DNA from: Acidimicrobiia bacterium
Lineage (GTDB): Bacteria; Actinomycetota; Acidimicrobiia; IMCC26256; PALSA-610
Direction of reading: 5' to 3'
Assembly (NCBI GenBank): GCA_017882905.1
Contig: JADGOO010000023.1
Coordinates: forward strand, 1 to 45,578
DNA length: 45,578 nucleotides
Positions within the stretch are counted from its first letter, which is position 1. Each line of letters begins with the position of its first letter. The position numbers and the translations under genes are program-made. Shown here piece by piece: positions 1-7,619 of this stretch. A model generated the notes under the pieces. That model made no database searches and was not told where the DNA came from. It saw only the letters and a program-made list of their open reading frames with translations.

Positions 1-887
1 CACTGCAGACCCTGCAGATCGGCGAGCGTCTTGTCGCCCACCTTGCGTTCGTTCATGTAGCCGACCGCGTATTCCAGCGCGCCCTGCGCCGCGCCGACGC
101 ACATCGCGGCGTTACCGCAACGCTCGTGGTTGATGTGCGCGATCAGGGTCTTGAACGAGTCGCTCGTGGCCGCGTCGCCCGCGACGAGCACGTCGTCGGG
201 TTCGATGCGCACGTCGTCGAAGGCGAGCTCGGCTTCGCTCGTGCCGCGCAAGCCCATCTTCACGTGCGTACCGGCCACGCTCACGCCGGGCTGTTCGAGG
301 TCGACGACCACTGCGCCGATGCCCTTCGTGCTGCCCGCCGGGCTGTCGGGGAAGCGGCACCACACGAGGCAGACGCGCGACTTGTGCCCGCCGGTCACGT
401 AGTTCTTGTAGGCGTTGAGCCGGAAGCCGTCGCCGTCGGGGGTGAGCCGGGCGCGCATGTGGTTCACAGCCGAACCGGCTTCGGTCTCACTGATGCCGAT
501 GCAGAACAGGGCGTCGCCGGCTGCGGCCATCGGCAACCATTTGCGGCGCATGGCGTCGGAACCGAGATGCTGGATCGCGCGCGGTGGACCGTTGAAGATG
601 AGCTGGGCGAGGATCGCGCTCGACACGTCGGCACGGGCGAGCTCTTCGAGGACGATCGCCGCCTCGATGTCGCCGAGCCCGGCGCCGCCGTACTCCTCGG
701 CGATCGTGATGCCGAGCAGGTCGGCCTTGCCCAGCGCCTCGAAGCTGCGCTGGGGGAACTCCTCGGTCTCGTCCCAGTGACGGGCGTGGGGGAGCAGCTC
801 TCGTTCGGCGACGTCGCGCGCGAGCTGGCGCAGCGCGGCCTGATCGTCGGTGTCGGCGAGAGGGTTCGTGCCACGAGCAGTAGCCAT
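1..887 (-). CDS. Acyl-CoA dehydrogenase (C-terminus beyond window)
   Basis: An FAD-dependent acyl-CoA dehydrogenase that would introduce the alpha,beta double bond into an acyl-CoA. The visible 295 residues start MATARGTNPLADTDD and carry family landmarks: an N-terminal helical domain, EEYGGAGLG, a mid-domain FCIGISETEAGS segment that contacts flavin and substrate, and KMGLRGTSEAEL. The gene is cut by the window edge, so the region with the catalytic Glu and the C-terminal helical domain is not visible. The ATG at 885-887 has no Shine-Dalgarno sequence. A TAGGTT -10 element lies 9 nt upstream, preceded by the inverted repeat at 912-927. The substrate cannot be read from the sequence. Branched-chain or steroid acyl-CoA is an inference from the FadD19-like and racemase genes further along. 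Confidence 0.9.
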   Translation of the reverse strand, partial: MATARGTNPLADTDDQAALRQLARDVAERELLPHARHWDETEEFPQRSFEALGKADLLGITIAEEYGGAGLGDIEAAIVLEELARADVSSAILAQLIFNGPPRAIQHLGSDAMRRKWLPMAAAGDALFCIGISETEAGSAVNHMRARLTPDGDGFRLNAYKNYVTGGHKSRVCLVWCRFPDSPAGSTKGIGAVVVDLEQPGVSVAGTHVKMGLRGTSEAELAFDDVRIEPDDVLVAGDAATSDSFKTLIAHINHERCGNAAMCVGAAQGALEYAVGYMNERKVGDKTLADLQGLQ

Positions 888-896
888 CGCGGGCGC

Positions 897-902
897 AACC
901 TA
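897..902 (-). promoter_or_regulatory. -10 element of the acyl-CoA dehydrogenase gene
   Basis: TAGGTT on the minus strand, 9 nt before the ATG at 887 and 9 nt downstream of the inverted repeat at 912-927. It matches the TAnnnT pattern found before many starts in this window, implying a leader of only a few nucleotides. Confidence 0.5.
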
Positions 903-911
903 GTCGCCGAT

Positions 912-927
912 CTGACGGTGCCGTCAG
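912..927. promoter_or_regulatory. Perfect inverted repeat, probable operator
   Basis: CTGACGG and CCGTCAG form a perfect 7-bp inverted repeat with a 2-bp spacer, just upstream of the acyl-CoA dehydrogenase -10 element, where a repressor would block the -35 region. Nearly the same element lies before the amidohydrolase gene (24065-24085) and a looser one at 1177-1194. The size and symmetry suit a TetR-family dimer. The regulator is not identified. Confidence 0.6.
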
Positions 928-959
928 GTGGACGGCGCCGTCCCGGTGGCCGCTCGGGG

Positions 960-1124
960 CTAGGAGTGGACGCCGATGATGGCGTGCAGCGCGGTGAGCG
1001 CGGCCGCGCCGATCAGGCATGGGCGCGCGACGGTGGCGATGCCGAGCCGGTGGGTCTTGGCCGGCTTCTCGCTGCCGTCGCCCTCGTCGTCGGATGTCTC
1101 GGTCTCGGCCGCCTCGTCCACCAT
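960..1124 (-). CDS. Small protein of 54 residues, unknown function
   Basis: An open frame on the minus strand from ATG (1122-1124) to TAG (960-962). Nearly every codon ends in G or C, as in the surrounding genes, which is good evidence of coding. The first 20 residues are acidic (MVDEAAETETSDDEGDGSEK). The rest has a short basic stretch followed by an alanine-rich hydrophobic segment (CLIGAAALTALHAIIG), which could be a weak membrane helix or an amphipathic helix. I recognise no family. It lies between the acyl-CoA dehydrogenase and the divergent P450, with the inverted repeat at 1177-1194 about 50 nt upstream, so it may share regulation with them. Confidence 0.55.
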   Translation of the reverse strand: MVDEAAETETSDDEGDGSEKPAKTHRLGIATVARPCLIGAAALTALHAIIGVHS

Positions 1125-1176
1125 GCGACGCGATTGTCGGCGCGCCCGACGGGGTGCTTGACGGGCACTCCCGAAA

Positions 1177-1194
1177 CCTGACTACCGTGTCAGG
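1177..1194. promoter_or_regulatory. Inverted repeat CCTGAC-N6-GTCAGG, possible operator
   Basis: Perfect 6-bp arms around TACCGT, in the divergent region between the 54-residue gene and the P450. The CTGAC/GTCAG arms with a 6-bp centre match the geometry at 912-927. The centre TACCGT also fits a TAnnnT -10 element reading towards the P450, which would give a leader of about 120 nt. Confidence 0.45.
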
Positions 1195-1228
1195 CAACGG
1201 ACCTGGCAACGGACCCGGCCACGGTTCT
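1193..1228 (+). repeat. Three imperfect 12-bp tandem units
   Basis: GGCAACGGACCT, GGCAACGGACCC and GGCCACGGTTCT follow one another directly after the inverted repeat, inside the presumed P450 leader. No protein or known RNA motif explains them. Confidence 0.6.
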
Positions 1229-1316
1229 GGTGAGCGCAGGGGTCGCTCAGCGATCCGTGCGCTCGAGCAAGCCGCGTGCGCAGCGGGGGTTCCGGCCAGG
1301 CGATCGAGGAGCACAC

Positions 1317-2501
1317 ATGGCATACGACCGGGCTGCAGCGACCGACTTCTTCCACGGTCAGCCATACGCCATGTGGGACGAGGAGCGTCAGCACGCACCC
1401 GTCATGAACATGGACGGCATGAGCCTCGGCCAGGGTGACGGCGGCTCGTACCACGTGCTCGGTTGGTCGGAGGCCGAGCATGTGCTGCGCGACGCCGAGA
1501 CGTTCTCGTCGTCGATCAACATGGCGCACATCGGTGAGTTCATGGGCGAGCTCATCGTGGGGCTCGACGGCGACGAGCACCGCAAGTACCGCAACCTCGT
1601 CGCCAAGGCATTCCGCCAGAGTCAGCTCGAACGGTGGGACGACACCCTCGTGCGCCCCATCATCGCCAAGCTGATCGACGAGGTGGCGCCCCACGGCCGC
1701 GGCGACCTCGTGCGCGACATCACGAGCAAGTACCCCGTGCAGGTGATCTGCGGCATCGTCGGCGTTCCCCTCGAAGACGCCGAGCAGTTCGCCGACTGGG
1801 CCGTCAAGATCAACACCGGGACCCTCGACCGCGAGACCGGTTTCGCCGCGAAGAAGGCGATGACCGACTACCTGCGCCCGCTGGTGGAAGAGCGGCGCGA
1901 ACACCCGACCGGAGACTTCCTCTCCGACCTCGTGCACGCCGAGGTCGACGGGCACGGCCTCGAAGAAGAGCGCCTCTGGGGCTTCTTGCGCCTGCTCCTC
2001 CCCGCCGGCGCGGAGACCACCTACCGCGTGATGGGCAACGCGCTGTTCGCGCTGCTCACGCACCCCGACGTGATGGTGCGCGTGCAGGCCGACTTCTCGC
2101 TGCTGCCCGCGGTGGTCGAAGAGACATTGCGCTGGGAGTCGTCGGTCACCATGGTGAGCCGAGTCGCGATGCACGACACCGAGATCGCCGGCTGCCCGGT
2201 GAAGGCCGGCTCGCCCGTCAACGTGATCTGCTCGGCTGCCAACCACGACCCGGCGCGCTTCGACCACGCTGACCAGTTCGACATCGACCGTCCGCCCGCG
2301 CTCCACGTGGCGTTCGGCACCGGGCCCCACCAGTGCCTCGGGATGCACCTGGCCCGCCTCGAGCTGCGGGCCGGGCTCGAGGAGATCCTGTCGCGCCTCC
2401 CGAACCTGCGCTTCGATCCCGACGCCGGCGACCCGGCACCGCTGATCGAGGGCTTCGCCTTCCGTGGCCCGAACCGCCTCCCGGTCATCTGGGATCGCTA
2501 G
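1317..2501 (+). CDS. Cytochrome P450
   Basis: A soluble bacterial cytochrome P450 of 394 residues, a heme-thiolate monooxygenase. The heme-binding loop FGTGPHQCLG places the thiolate ligand at Cys340. The I-helix reads AGAETT, with Glu in the acid position, and the K-helix ExxR is EETLR. Length and the lack of a membrane anchor fit class I enzymes that take electrons from a ferredoxin, but no ferredoxin or reductase gene is nearby. ATG 1317 is preferred because GAGGA sits 6-7 nt upstream; an in-frame GTG at 1230 would add an unconserved-looking extension. Many actinobacterial P450s of this kind oxidise steroids or terpenoids. The substrate here is not known. Confidence 0.93.
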   Translation: MAYDRAAATDFFHGQPYAMWDEERQHAPVMNMDGMSLGQGDGGSYHVLGWSEAEHVLRDAETFSSSINMAHIGEFMGELIVGLDGDEHRKYRNLVAKAFRQSQLERWDDTLVRPIIAKLIDEVAPHGRGDLVRDITSKYPVQVICGIVGVPLEDAEQFADWAVKINTGTLDRETGFAAKKAMTDYLRPLVEERREHPTGDFLSDLVHAEVDGHGLEEERLWGFLRLLLPAGAETTYRVMGNALFALLTHPDVMVRVQADFSLLPAVVEETLRWESSVTMVSRVAMHDTEIAGCPVKAGSPVNVICSAANHDPARFDHADQFDIDRPPALHVAFGTGPHQCLGMHLARLELRAGLEEILSRLPNLRFDPDAGDPAPLIEGFAFRGPNRLPVIWDR

Positions 2502-2557
2502 CCGGATCACTTCACTCTTGGGGCCGCCGTGCCGAGTAAAGGTGCGGAGGAACGGCC

Positions 2558-2800
2558 ATGGGTAACAAGCGAGACTGGCACCACACGCGCTCGACGCACG
2601 CCGACGTGCTCGAAAGCCTCGAGCGGGTGATCCGTGCGCATCCTTCGGGCTCCGCGGGCCGACCGCCCGCCATGGCTGCCGACACGATGGGCACGGTGGT
2701 CGATCTGCGATCACGCCTCGTGGTGGCGCGCAGCGGCGCACCCGAGTGGGCGGCGAGCTTCGGCTCCGGCCCGCAGTTCGACGGCGACGACGCCGCGTAG
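2558..2800 (+). CDS. Hypothetical protein, 80 residues
   Basis: A small open frame starting at ATG 2558 with GGAGG about 8 nt upstream. Codon use is strongly GC-ending, like its neighbours. The protein begins MGNKRDWHHTRSTHADVLES, with a helical basic/His-rich first third, a Pro/Gly break, and a C-terminal part containing TVVDLRSRLVVARSGAPEWA. No transmembrane segment, signal peptide or recognised domain is visible. It follows the P450 on the same strand after 56 nt and ends 19 nt before the convergent MBL hydrolase, so it is probably co-transcribed with the P450. Confidence 0.6.
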   Translation: MGNKRDWHHTRSTHADVLESLERVIRAHPSGSAGRPPAMAADTMGTVVDLRSRLVVARSGAPEWAASFGSGPQFDGDDAA

Positions 2801-2819
2801 CGACTCGAGCGGTGACGTT

Positions 2820-3539
2820 TCAGCTGTCGCCGAACATCACCATCCACTGCTGCAGCGTCGCGAAGCGAAACACGTAGTTGCGGCCCCGCAGCTCGCCGAG
2901 CGTCGCCGACTCCTCGGGCGAGTAGCGATGCCCCGGGAACAGCACCGTGTCGTCGGGCATCCGCGCGAGCACGTCGTGCACCGAGTGGTAGAGGGCTTCG
3001 GGATCGCCGCCGGGAAGGTCGGTGCGCCCACAACCGTCGAGGAACAGCGTGTCGCCGGCGACGAGACGACCGTCGACCACGAAGCACTGTGAACCGGGCG
3101 TGTGGCCGGGCGTGTGCACGAGCTCGATCGGTATCGCACCGACACTGATCACATCGCCGGGGGAGTGCTCGACGATGTCGCCCGCGCCGAGGCCCGTGAC
3201 GCGTTGGATGCCCCACGCCTCGTCGTGCTGGCAGTGCACCTTCACCTCGGCGTCGAGCTCGAGCAGCTCACGCGCACCTTCGATGCCGTAGCCCATCATC
3301 GATCCGCCGACATGGTCGGGGTGATAGTGGGTGGCGAGCACGCCGGTGAGCCGCATGTCGTCGGCGGCAAGCACATCGAGGATGTCCTGCACGCCGTACG
3401 CGGGATCGACCGCGATGGCCTCACCCGTCTCGCGGTCGCCGATCAGATAGCAGAAGTTCACCATCTGATGAGCGAGCTGATCCTGGCGTGCGAAGTCGCG
3501 GCCCGACAGGAGCTGGCGGAAGTAGAGACGATCGGTCAT
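2820..3539 (-). CDS. MBL-fold hydrolase (glyoxalase II/ETHE1-like)
   Basis: A 239-residue metallo-beta-lactamase-fold protein. The metal-binding motif THYHPDHVGG gives His71, His73, Asp75 and His76. Further ligands are His146 (HTPGHTPGS), Asp163 (AGDTLF) and His204 (FPGHRY). The GCGRTDLPGGDP stretch is typical of the glyoxalase II/persulfide dioxygenase branch, so the likely substrates are thioesters or glutathione/mycothiol-type conjugates. Actinobacteria use mycothiol, and a mycothiol-type gene lies at 31040, but this link is an inference. Its ATG overlaps the stop of the upstream zinc alcohol dehydrogenase by 4 nt (ATGA), so the two are translationally coupled and may act in one detoxification route. 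Confidence 0.85.
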   Translation of the reverse strand: MTDRLYFRQLLSGRDFARQDQLAHQMVNFCYLIGDRETGEAIAVDPAYGVQDILDVLAADDMRLTGVLATHYHPDHVGGSMMGYGIEGARELLELDAEVKVHCQHDEAWGIQRVTGLGAGDIVEHSPGDVISVGAIPIELVHTPGHTPGSQCFVVDGRLVAGDTLFLDGCGRTDLPGGDPEALYHSVHDVLARMPDDTVLFPGHRYSPEESATLGELRGRNYVFRFATLQQWMVMFGDS

Positions 3540-4795
3540 CGCTCGCCCCGGAAGTCGAACGCCACCTTGATCGCGCCGGTGGCGTGTTGCTTGGCGATCG
3601 TGGTGAACGCGTCGCGCCAGTCAACGAGTCGGAAGGTGTGAGTGAGCATCGCCGAGATGTCGATGCGGCCGTCGCGCACCATGTCGAGATAGTGGGCGAT
3701 GGCGTGTTGGCGCACGCCGTCGATCTCCTCCACGCCGAACGCGTTGGAACCCGCGATGCGCGCGTCCTTGAAGTAGAGCGGCGACCATTCGAAGCGCCCG
3801 GGCGCGTTCACTCCGGTGACGACCACCTGCCCGCGCGCGCCGAGCACGCGCAGTGCCATCTCGATCGTGGACGGCGTGCCGATCGTGTCGTACACGCTCG
3901 CGACGTGACCCGGATGGCACACCGGCAGACCGGCCCACGGTTGATGGAGCACGCCACCCGACCAGTCGGCAATCGCGACGACCACGTCGGAGCGGTCGCG
4001 CTCGCTGTCGAACACCGTGGCGCCCCAGCTCGCGACGAGCTCTTGCTGGGCGCGGTGGCGCGCCACGCAGCCCACCTCGACGGTGGGGTAGAGCGCGCGC
4101 AGGATCGCGACGCTCGTGGAGCCCAGCGCGCCCGCGCCCCACACGACCGCCTTGCTGTGCGGCGGCGGAGGGTTGCGCGTGATCGCGTGGAGCGACACGG
4201 CGAACGGGTCGGCGAGCACCGCGACCTCGTCGGGGATGCCGTCGGGCACCGGGATCGCCATCGAGTCGTGCGCCGGGAGCAGGTCGGCGAACCCGCCGGT
4301 GGCGTCGGACGAGTTGCCCGTGTGGATGCCGGGCGTGAGCCGGCCCGCCGTGAAGCTCCAGCAGCTCGAGTAGTTGCCCATCTGGCATTCAGGGCACTGC
4401 AGCGTGATGCCACGCGGCCCGCACGAGAGCCAGCAGTTCAGCGCGACCCGCGTCCCGGGCGCGACCGACGATTCGGGACCAGCCTCCACCACGTCGGCGA
4501 TGACCTCGTGGCCGAGCACCTGCGGGAACGAGATCAGCGACGTGAACGCGAAGTCGGAGCTGTCGCCACCGGTGTCCATGAACACCTGTTTGCTGTCCGA
4601 CCCGCAGATCCCCGTCATCCGGGTGCGCAGCACGACCCAGTCGGGTCCGAGCAGCTTCGGATCGGGCAGCTCCTGCAGTGCCATCGGCGTGTTGTGGAGG
4701 TTCGCCAACAAGTGGCTGCCGGGAGAGTCGGGATCAGCGTTCGGTGCCGCGATGTCGGACAGGTCCGACGGCACCCCGAAGACGAGCGCGCGCAT
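3536..4795 (-). CDS. Zinc-dependent alcohol dehydrogenase family protein
   Basis: A 419-residue medium-chain dehydrogenase/reductase. The catalytic-zinc region shows GICGSDSK and LGHEV. A cysteine cluster (LNCWLSCGPRG and QCPECQMGNYSSC) occupies the structural-zinc lobe but is more spread out than usual. The nucleotide-binding fold has VVWGAGALGS. The start is placed at ATG 4795 (MRALVFGVPSDL), because the longer in-frame start at 4846 would lie inside the divergent molybdoenzyme gene. Its start is only 20 bp from that gene's start, so promoters must overlap. It overlaps the downstream MBL hydrolase by 4 nt. NAD(P)-dependent oxidation of an alcohol or a thiol adduct such as S-hydroxymethyl-mycothiol is possible, but the substrate is not shown. 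Confidence 0.88.
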   Translation of the reverse strand: MRALVFGVPSDLSDIAAPNADPDSPGSHLLANLHNTPMALQELPDPKLLGPDWVVLRTRMTGICGSDSKQVFMDTGGDSSDFAFTSLISFPQVLGHEVIADVVEAGPESSVAPGTRVALNCWLSCGPRGITLQCPECQMGNYSSCWSFTAGRLTPGIHTGNSSDATGGFADLLPAHDSMAIPVPDGIPDEVAVLADPFAVSLHAITRNPPPPHSKAVVWGAGALGSTSVAILRALYPTVEVGCVARHRAQQELVASWGATVFDSERDRSDVVVAIADWSGGVLHQPWAGLPVCHPGHVASVYDTIGTPSTIEMALRVLGARGQVVVTGVNAPGRFEWSPLYFKDARIAGSNAFGVEEIDGVRQHAIAHYLDMVRDGRIDISAMLTHTFRLVDWRDAFTTIAKQHATGAIKVAFDFRGER

Positions 4796-4815
4796 GGCGT
4801 GGGAGACTAGGCGCC

Positions 4816-7029
4816 ATGACCCAGATCGCGTTCCGCACGTGCCCACTGTGCGAAGCCACGTGCGGGCTCGAGATCCATCACGACGGCGAGCGCGTCACGC
4901 TCGTGCGCGGCGACCGCGACGACGTGTTCAGCCACGGGTTCATCTGCCCGAAGGGGAGCGCGCTCAAGGACCTCGAACACGATCCCGACCGGCTGCGCTC
5001 GCCGCGCATTCGCGACCGTGCCACCGATACCTGGCGCGACGTGACGTGGGACGAAGCGTTCGCGCACATCGACGCGCACCTCATGCCGCTGCTCGCGACG
5101 CACGGTCGCGACGCGCTCGCCGTGTACATGGGCAATCCGAGCGCGCACAACCTCGCGGCGTTGATCTACAACCGGGTCGTCAACCAGGCCGCCGGCACGC
5201 ACAACGTGTACAGCGCGTCGACGGTCGATCAGATGCCGAAGCAGGTGTCGGCCGGGCTGATGTTCGGCACCGCGCTGTCGATCCCGATCGCCGACATCGA
5301 CCGCACCGACTACCTGCTCATGCTCGGCGCGAACCCGTACGCGTCGAACGGATCCCTCATGACATGCCCCGACTTCCCCGGACGCCTGCAAGCGCTGCGC
5401 GCGCGCGGCGGCAAGGTCGTGGTCGTGGATCCGCGGCGCACGAAGACGGCCGACGAGTCCGACGAATGGGTCGCGATCGTGCCGGGCACCGACGCGCACC
5501 TGCTGCTCGCGATGGCGAACGTGCTGTTCGCCGACGGCCTCGTCGCGCTGGGCGATCACCTCGAGCCGGTCGTCGACGGCGTCGACGACGTGCGTGCGCT
5601 CGTGGCGGCGTTCACGCCCGAAGCCGTCGCGTCGATCACGGGCATCGAAGTCGCCACGATCCGGCGGCTGGCCCACGAGCTCGCCGCGGCGCCCACAGCC
5701 GCGGTGTACGGGCGCATCGGCACGTGCACGCAGGAGTTCGGCACCGTTGCATCGTGGGCCGTCGACGTGCTCAACGTGCTCACCGGGAACCTCGACCGAC
5801 CCGGCGGCGCGCTCTTCAACCTCCCTGCTTCGGGTGGCGCCAACGTGGGCCAGACCGGCGGCGTCGGGCGCGGCGTGCGCTTCGGTCGCCGCGAATCGCG
5901 CGTGCGCGGCCTCGGCGAGGTGTTCGGTGAGATACCGGTCGTGTGCCTGGCCGAGGAGATCGAGACACCCGGCGACGGCCAGATCCGCGCCATGCTCACC
6001 GTGGCCGGCAACCCGGTCGTGTCGAATCCGGATTCGTTGCGTCTCGACGCGGCCTTCGACACGCTCGACTTCATGGTGAGCGTCGACATCTACCTCAACG
6101 AGACGACGCGCCACGCCGACGTGATCCTGCCCGCCGAGCCGGTCCTCGCACGGGGCCACTACGACCTTGCGTTGCGCTCGTTGGCGGTGCGGAACGTCGC
6201 GACCTATTCGCCGCCGGTGTTCGATGTCGAGCCGGGCATGCAGCGCGAATGGGAGACACTCTGCCGTCTCGCCGGAGTGTTGCAAGGTCTCGGGTCGGGC
6301 GTCGACATGATCGAGACTGTCGACGAGTTCGTCGTGCGCGGTCTCGTCGAGAAGAGCGCGCCGCGCATCGGGATGACTGCCGATGAGCTCTACGCGACGA
6401 TCTCGGCGGGTGGCCGGCGCGGCCCCGAGCGCATCCTCGATCTCATGCTGCGCACCGGTCCCTACGGGCTGAGCCTCGACGACCTGTTGGCCAACCCGCA
6501 CGGCATCGACCTCGGTCCGCTCGAACCACGACTCCCCGATGTGCTCCGCACGCCGAGCGGGCGAGTGGAGCTCGCGCCCGAGATCATCGCCGCCGACGTG
6601 CGCGACCGTCTCGTGCCGTCGTTGTCGCGCGAGCGCAACGGTGGCTTCGTGCTCGTGGGGCGGCGCGACCTTCGGTCGAACAACTCGTGGATGCACAACG
6701 TGCGCGTGCTCGTCAAGGGCAAGCCGCGCTGCACCTTGCACGTGCACCCAAGCGATGCCGAGCGCCTCGGGCTCGAGAACGGCAAGCTGGCGCGCGTGGC
6801 ATCGAAGACGGGCGAGGTCGAGATCGCCGTCGAGATCACCGACGCGATCCGCACCGGTGTCGTGAGCATCCCGCACGGCTGGGGCCACGGTGCCGACGGC
6901 ATGCAGATGGCAATCGCGCGCGAGAACGCCGGCGTCAACAGCAACATCCTTGCCTCGACCGACGACTACGACCCACTGTCGGGCAACGCGATCCTGAGCG
7001 GCATCCCCGTGGAGGTCGCGCCGGCCTGA
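4816..7029 (+). CDS. Molybdopterin oxidoreductase, DMSO reductase superfamily
   Basis: A 737-residue molybdenum/tungsten bis-MGD enzyme with a single 4Fe-4S cluster. Cys9, Cys12, Cys16 and Cys44 form the C-x2-C-x3-C-x27-C motif, and Lys46 in CPKG follows as in formate dehydrogenase-like enzymes. Later segments include the dinucleotide-binding domain (LMLGANPYASNGS, VVVDPRRTKTADES) and a C-terminal MGD-binding barrel (HGWGHGADGMQM). At the usual Mo-ligand position (YSASTVDQMPKQ) no Cys is evident, so Ser, Thr, Asp or no protein ligand is possible. There is no Tat signal, so it is cytoplasmic. No dedicated electron-transfer subunit is adjacent. It is divergent from the alcohol dehydrogenase with a 20-bp gap. 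Confidence 0.88.
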   Translation: MTQIAFRTCPLCEATCGLEIHHDGERVTLVRGDRDDVFSHGFICPKGSALKDLEHDPDRLRSPRIRDRATDTWRDVTWDEAFAHIDAHLMPLLATHGRDALAVYMGNPSAHNLAALIYNRVVNQAAGTHNVYSASTVDQMPKQVSAGLMFGTALSIPIADIDRTDYLLMLGANPYASNGSLMTCPDFPGRLQALRARGGKVVVVDPRRTKTADESDEWVAIVPGTDAHLLLAMANVLFADGLVALGDHLEPVVDGVDDVRALVAAFTPEAVASITGIEVATIRRLAHELAAAPTAAVYGRIGTCTQEFGTVASWAVDVLNVLTGNLDRPGGALFNLPASGGANVGQTGGVGRGVRFGRRESRVRGLGEVFGEIPVVCLAEEIETPGDGQIRAMLTVAGNPVVSNPDSLRLDAAFDTLDFMVSVDIYLNETTRHADVILPAEPVLARGHYDLALRSLAVRNVATYSPPVFDVEPGMQREWETLCRLAGVLQGLGSGVDMIETVDEFVVRGLVEKSAPRIGMTADELYATISAGGRRGPERILDLMLRTGPYGLSLDDLLANPHGIDLGPLEPRLPDVLRTPSGRVELAPEIIAADVRDRLVPSLSRERNGGFVLVGRRDLRSNNSWMHNVRVLVKGKPRCTLHVHPSDAERLGLENGKLARVASKTGEVEIAVEITDAIRTGVVSIPHGWGHGADGMQMAIARENAGVNSNILASTDDYDPLSGNAILSGIPVEVAPA

Positions 7030-7120
7030 CGCAAGCAGTCGTCCCGGTTCGCTCGTCGCCGGGCGAGAAATCGTCGCGAGCGTGTCAACCTGACTGCCGG
7101 TTCGGCGGTTGAAGAGGGTG

Positions 7121-7618
7121 ATGGTGGGCGGCGACGAGAGCTTCGAAGCGGACTTCGACGAGATGTTCCGCCGGGCGCAGCGCCTCGCCTGCCGTTTGCT
7201 GGGCGACCCGAGCCGTGCCGACGACGTCGCGGCGGAGGCCCTGGCCCGAACGTACGCGCACTGGCGCAAGGTCGCCGGCTACGAGCACCGCGAAGCATGG
7301 ATCGCCCGCGTCGTGACCAACCTCGCCATCGACGAGATGGCGAGGCTCCGACGGAGCGTTGTGACCGGCGAGCACCTCACCGACGAGGTGTCGGAGGGCG
7401 CCGTGTTGCGCGTCGCGCTCGCGCAAGCCCTCCGGTCGCTGCCTCGCCGCCAACGCGATGCGGTGGTGCTGCGCTATCTCGCGGATCTCGACGAGGCCCA
7501 CGTGGCCGCGGCGCTCGGCGTGAGTGCGGGCACCGTCAAGACCCATCTCCATCGGGCTGTCGCACGCATGCGCAGCACGCTCGGCCCCGGCTTCGATCCC
7601 AGCTTCACGGAGTTCTGA
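7121..7618 (+). CDS. ECF-type RNA polymerase sigma factor (module 1)
   Basis: A sigma-70 family factor of about 165 residues with only regions 2 and 4, as in extracytoplasmic-function sigma factors of the SigE-like actinobacterial group. Region 2 runs from FDEMFRRAQRLACRLLGD through EHREAWIARVVTNLAID. Region 4 has LPRRQRDAVVLRYLADLDEAHVAA and the helix-turn-helix ALGVSAGTVKTHLHRA. The start could be TTG 7109 or ATG 7121; ATG is chosen because GAAGAGG lies just upstream. The next gene starts with a GTG 1 nt after the stop and encodes a membrane-anchored protein, so the two are one transcription unit. This pair is the first of three such modules in the window. Confidence 0.88.
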   Translation: MVGGDESFEADFDEMFRRAQRLACRLLGDPSRADDVAAEALARTYAHWRKVAGYEHREAWIARVVTNLAIDEMARLRRSVVTGEHLTDEVSEGAVLRVALAQALRSLPRRQRDAVVLRYLADLDEAHVAAALGVSAGTVKTHLHRAVARMRSTLGPGFDPSFTEF

Positions 7619-7619
7619 C

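Noticed and set aside
4796-4846. Longer N-terminus for the alcohol dehydrogenase (start 4846)
   Set aside because: It would run into the divergent molybdoenzyme coding sequence, and family proteins begin at MRALVFG.
7080-7121. ECF-type autoregulatory promoters before the sigma genes
   Set aside because: AAC and GGTT-like pieces occur before modules 1 and 2, but the spacing differs (17 and 15) and module 3 has none, so I cannot support a shared motif.
4807-7269. An 820-codon open frame on the minus strand
   Set aside because: It is antisense to the molybdoenzyme and shows no recognisable domain.
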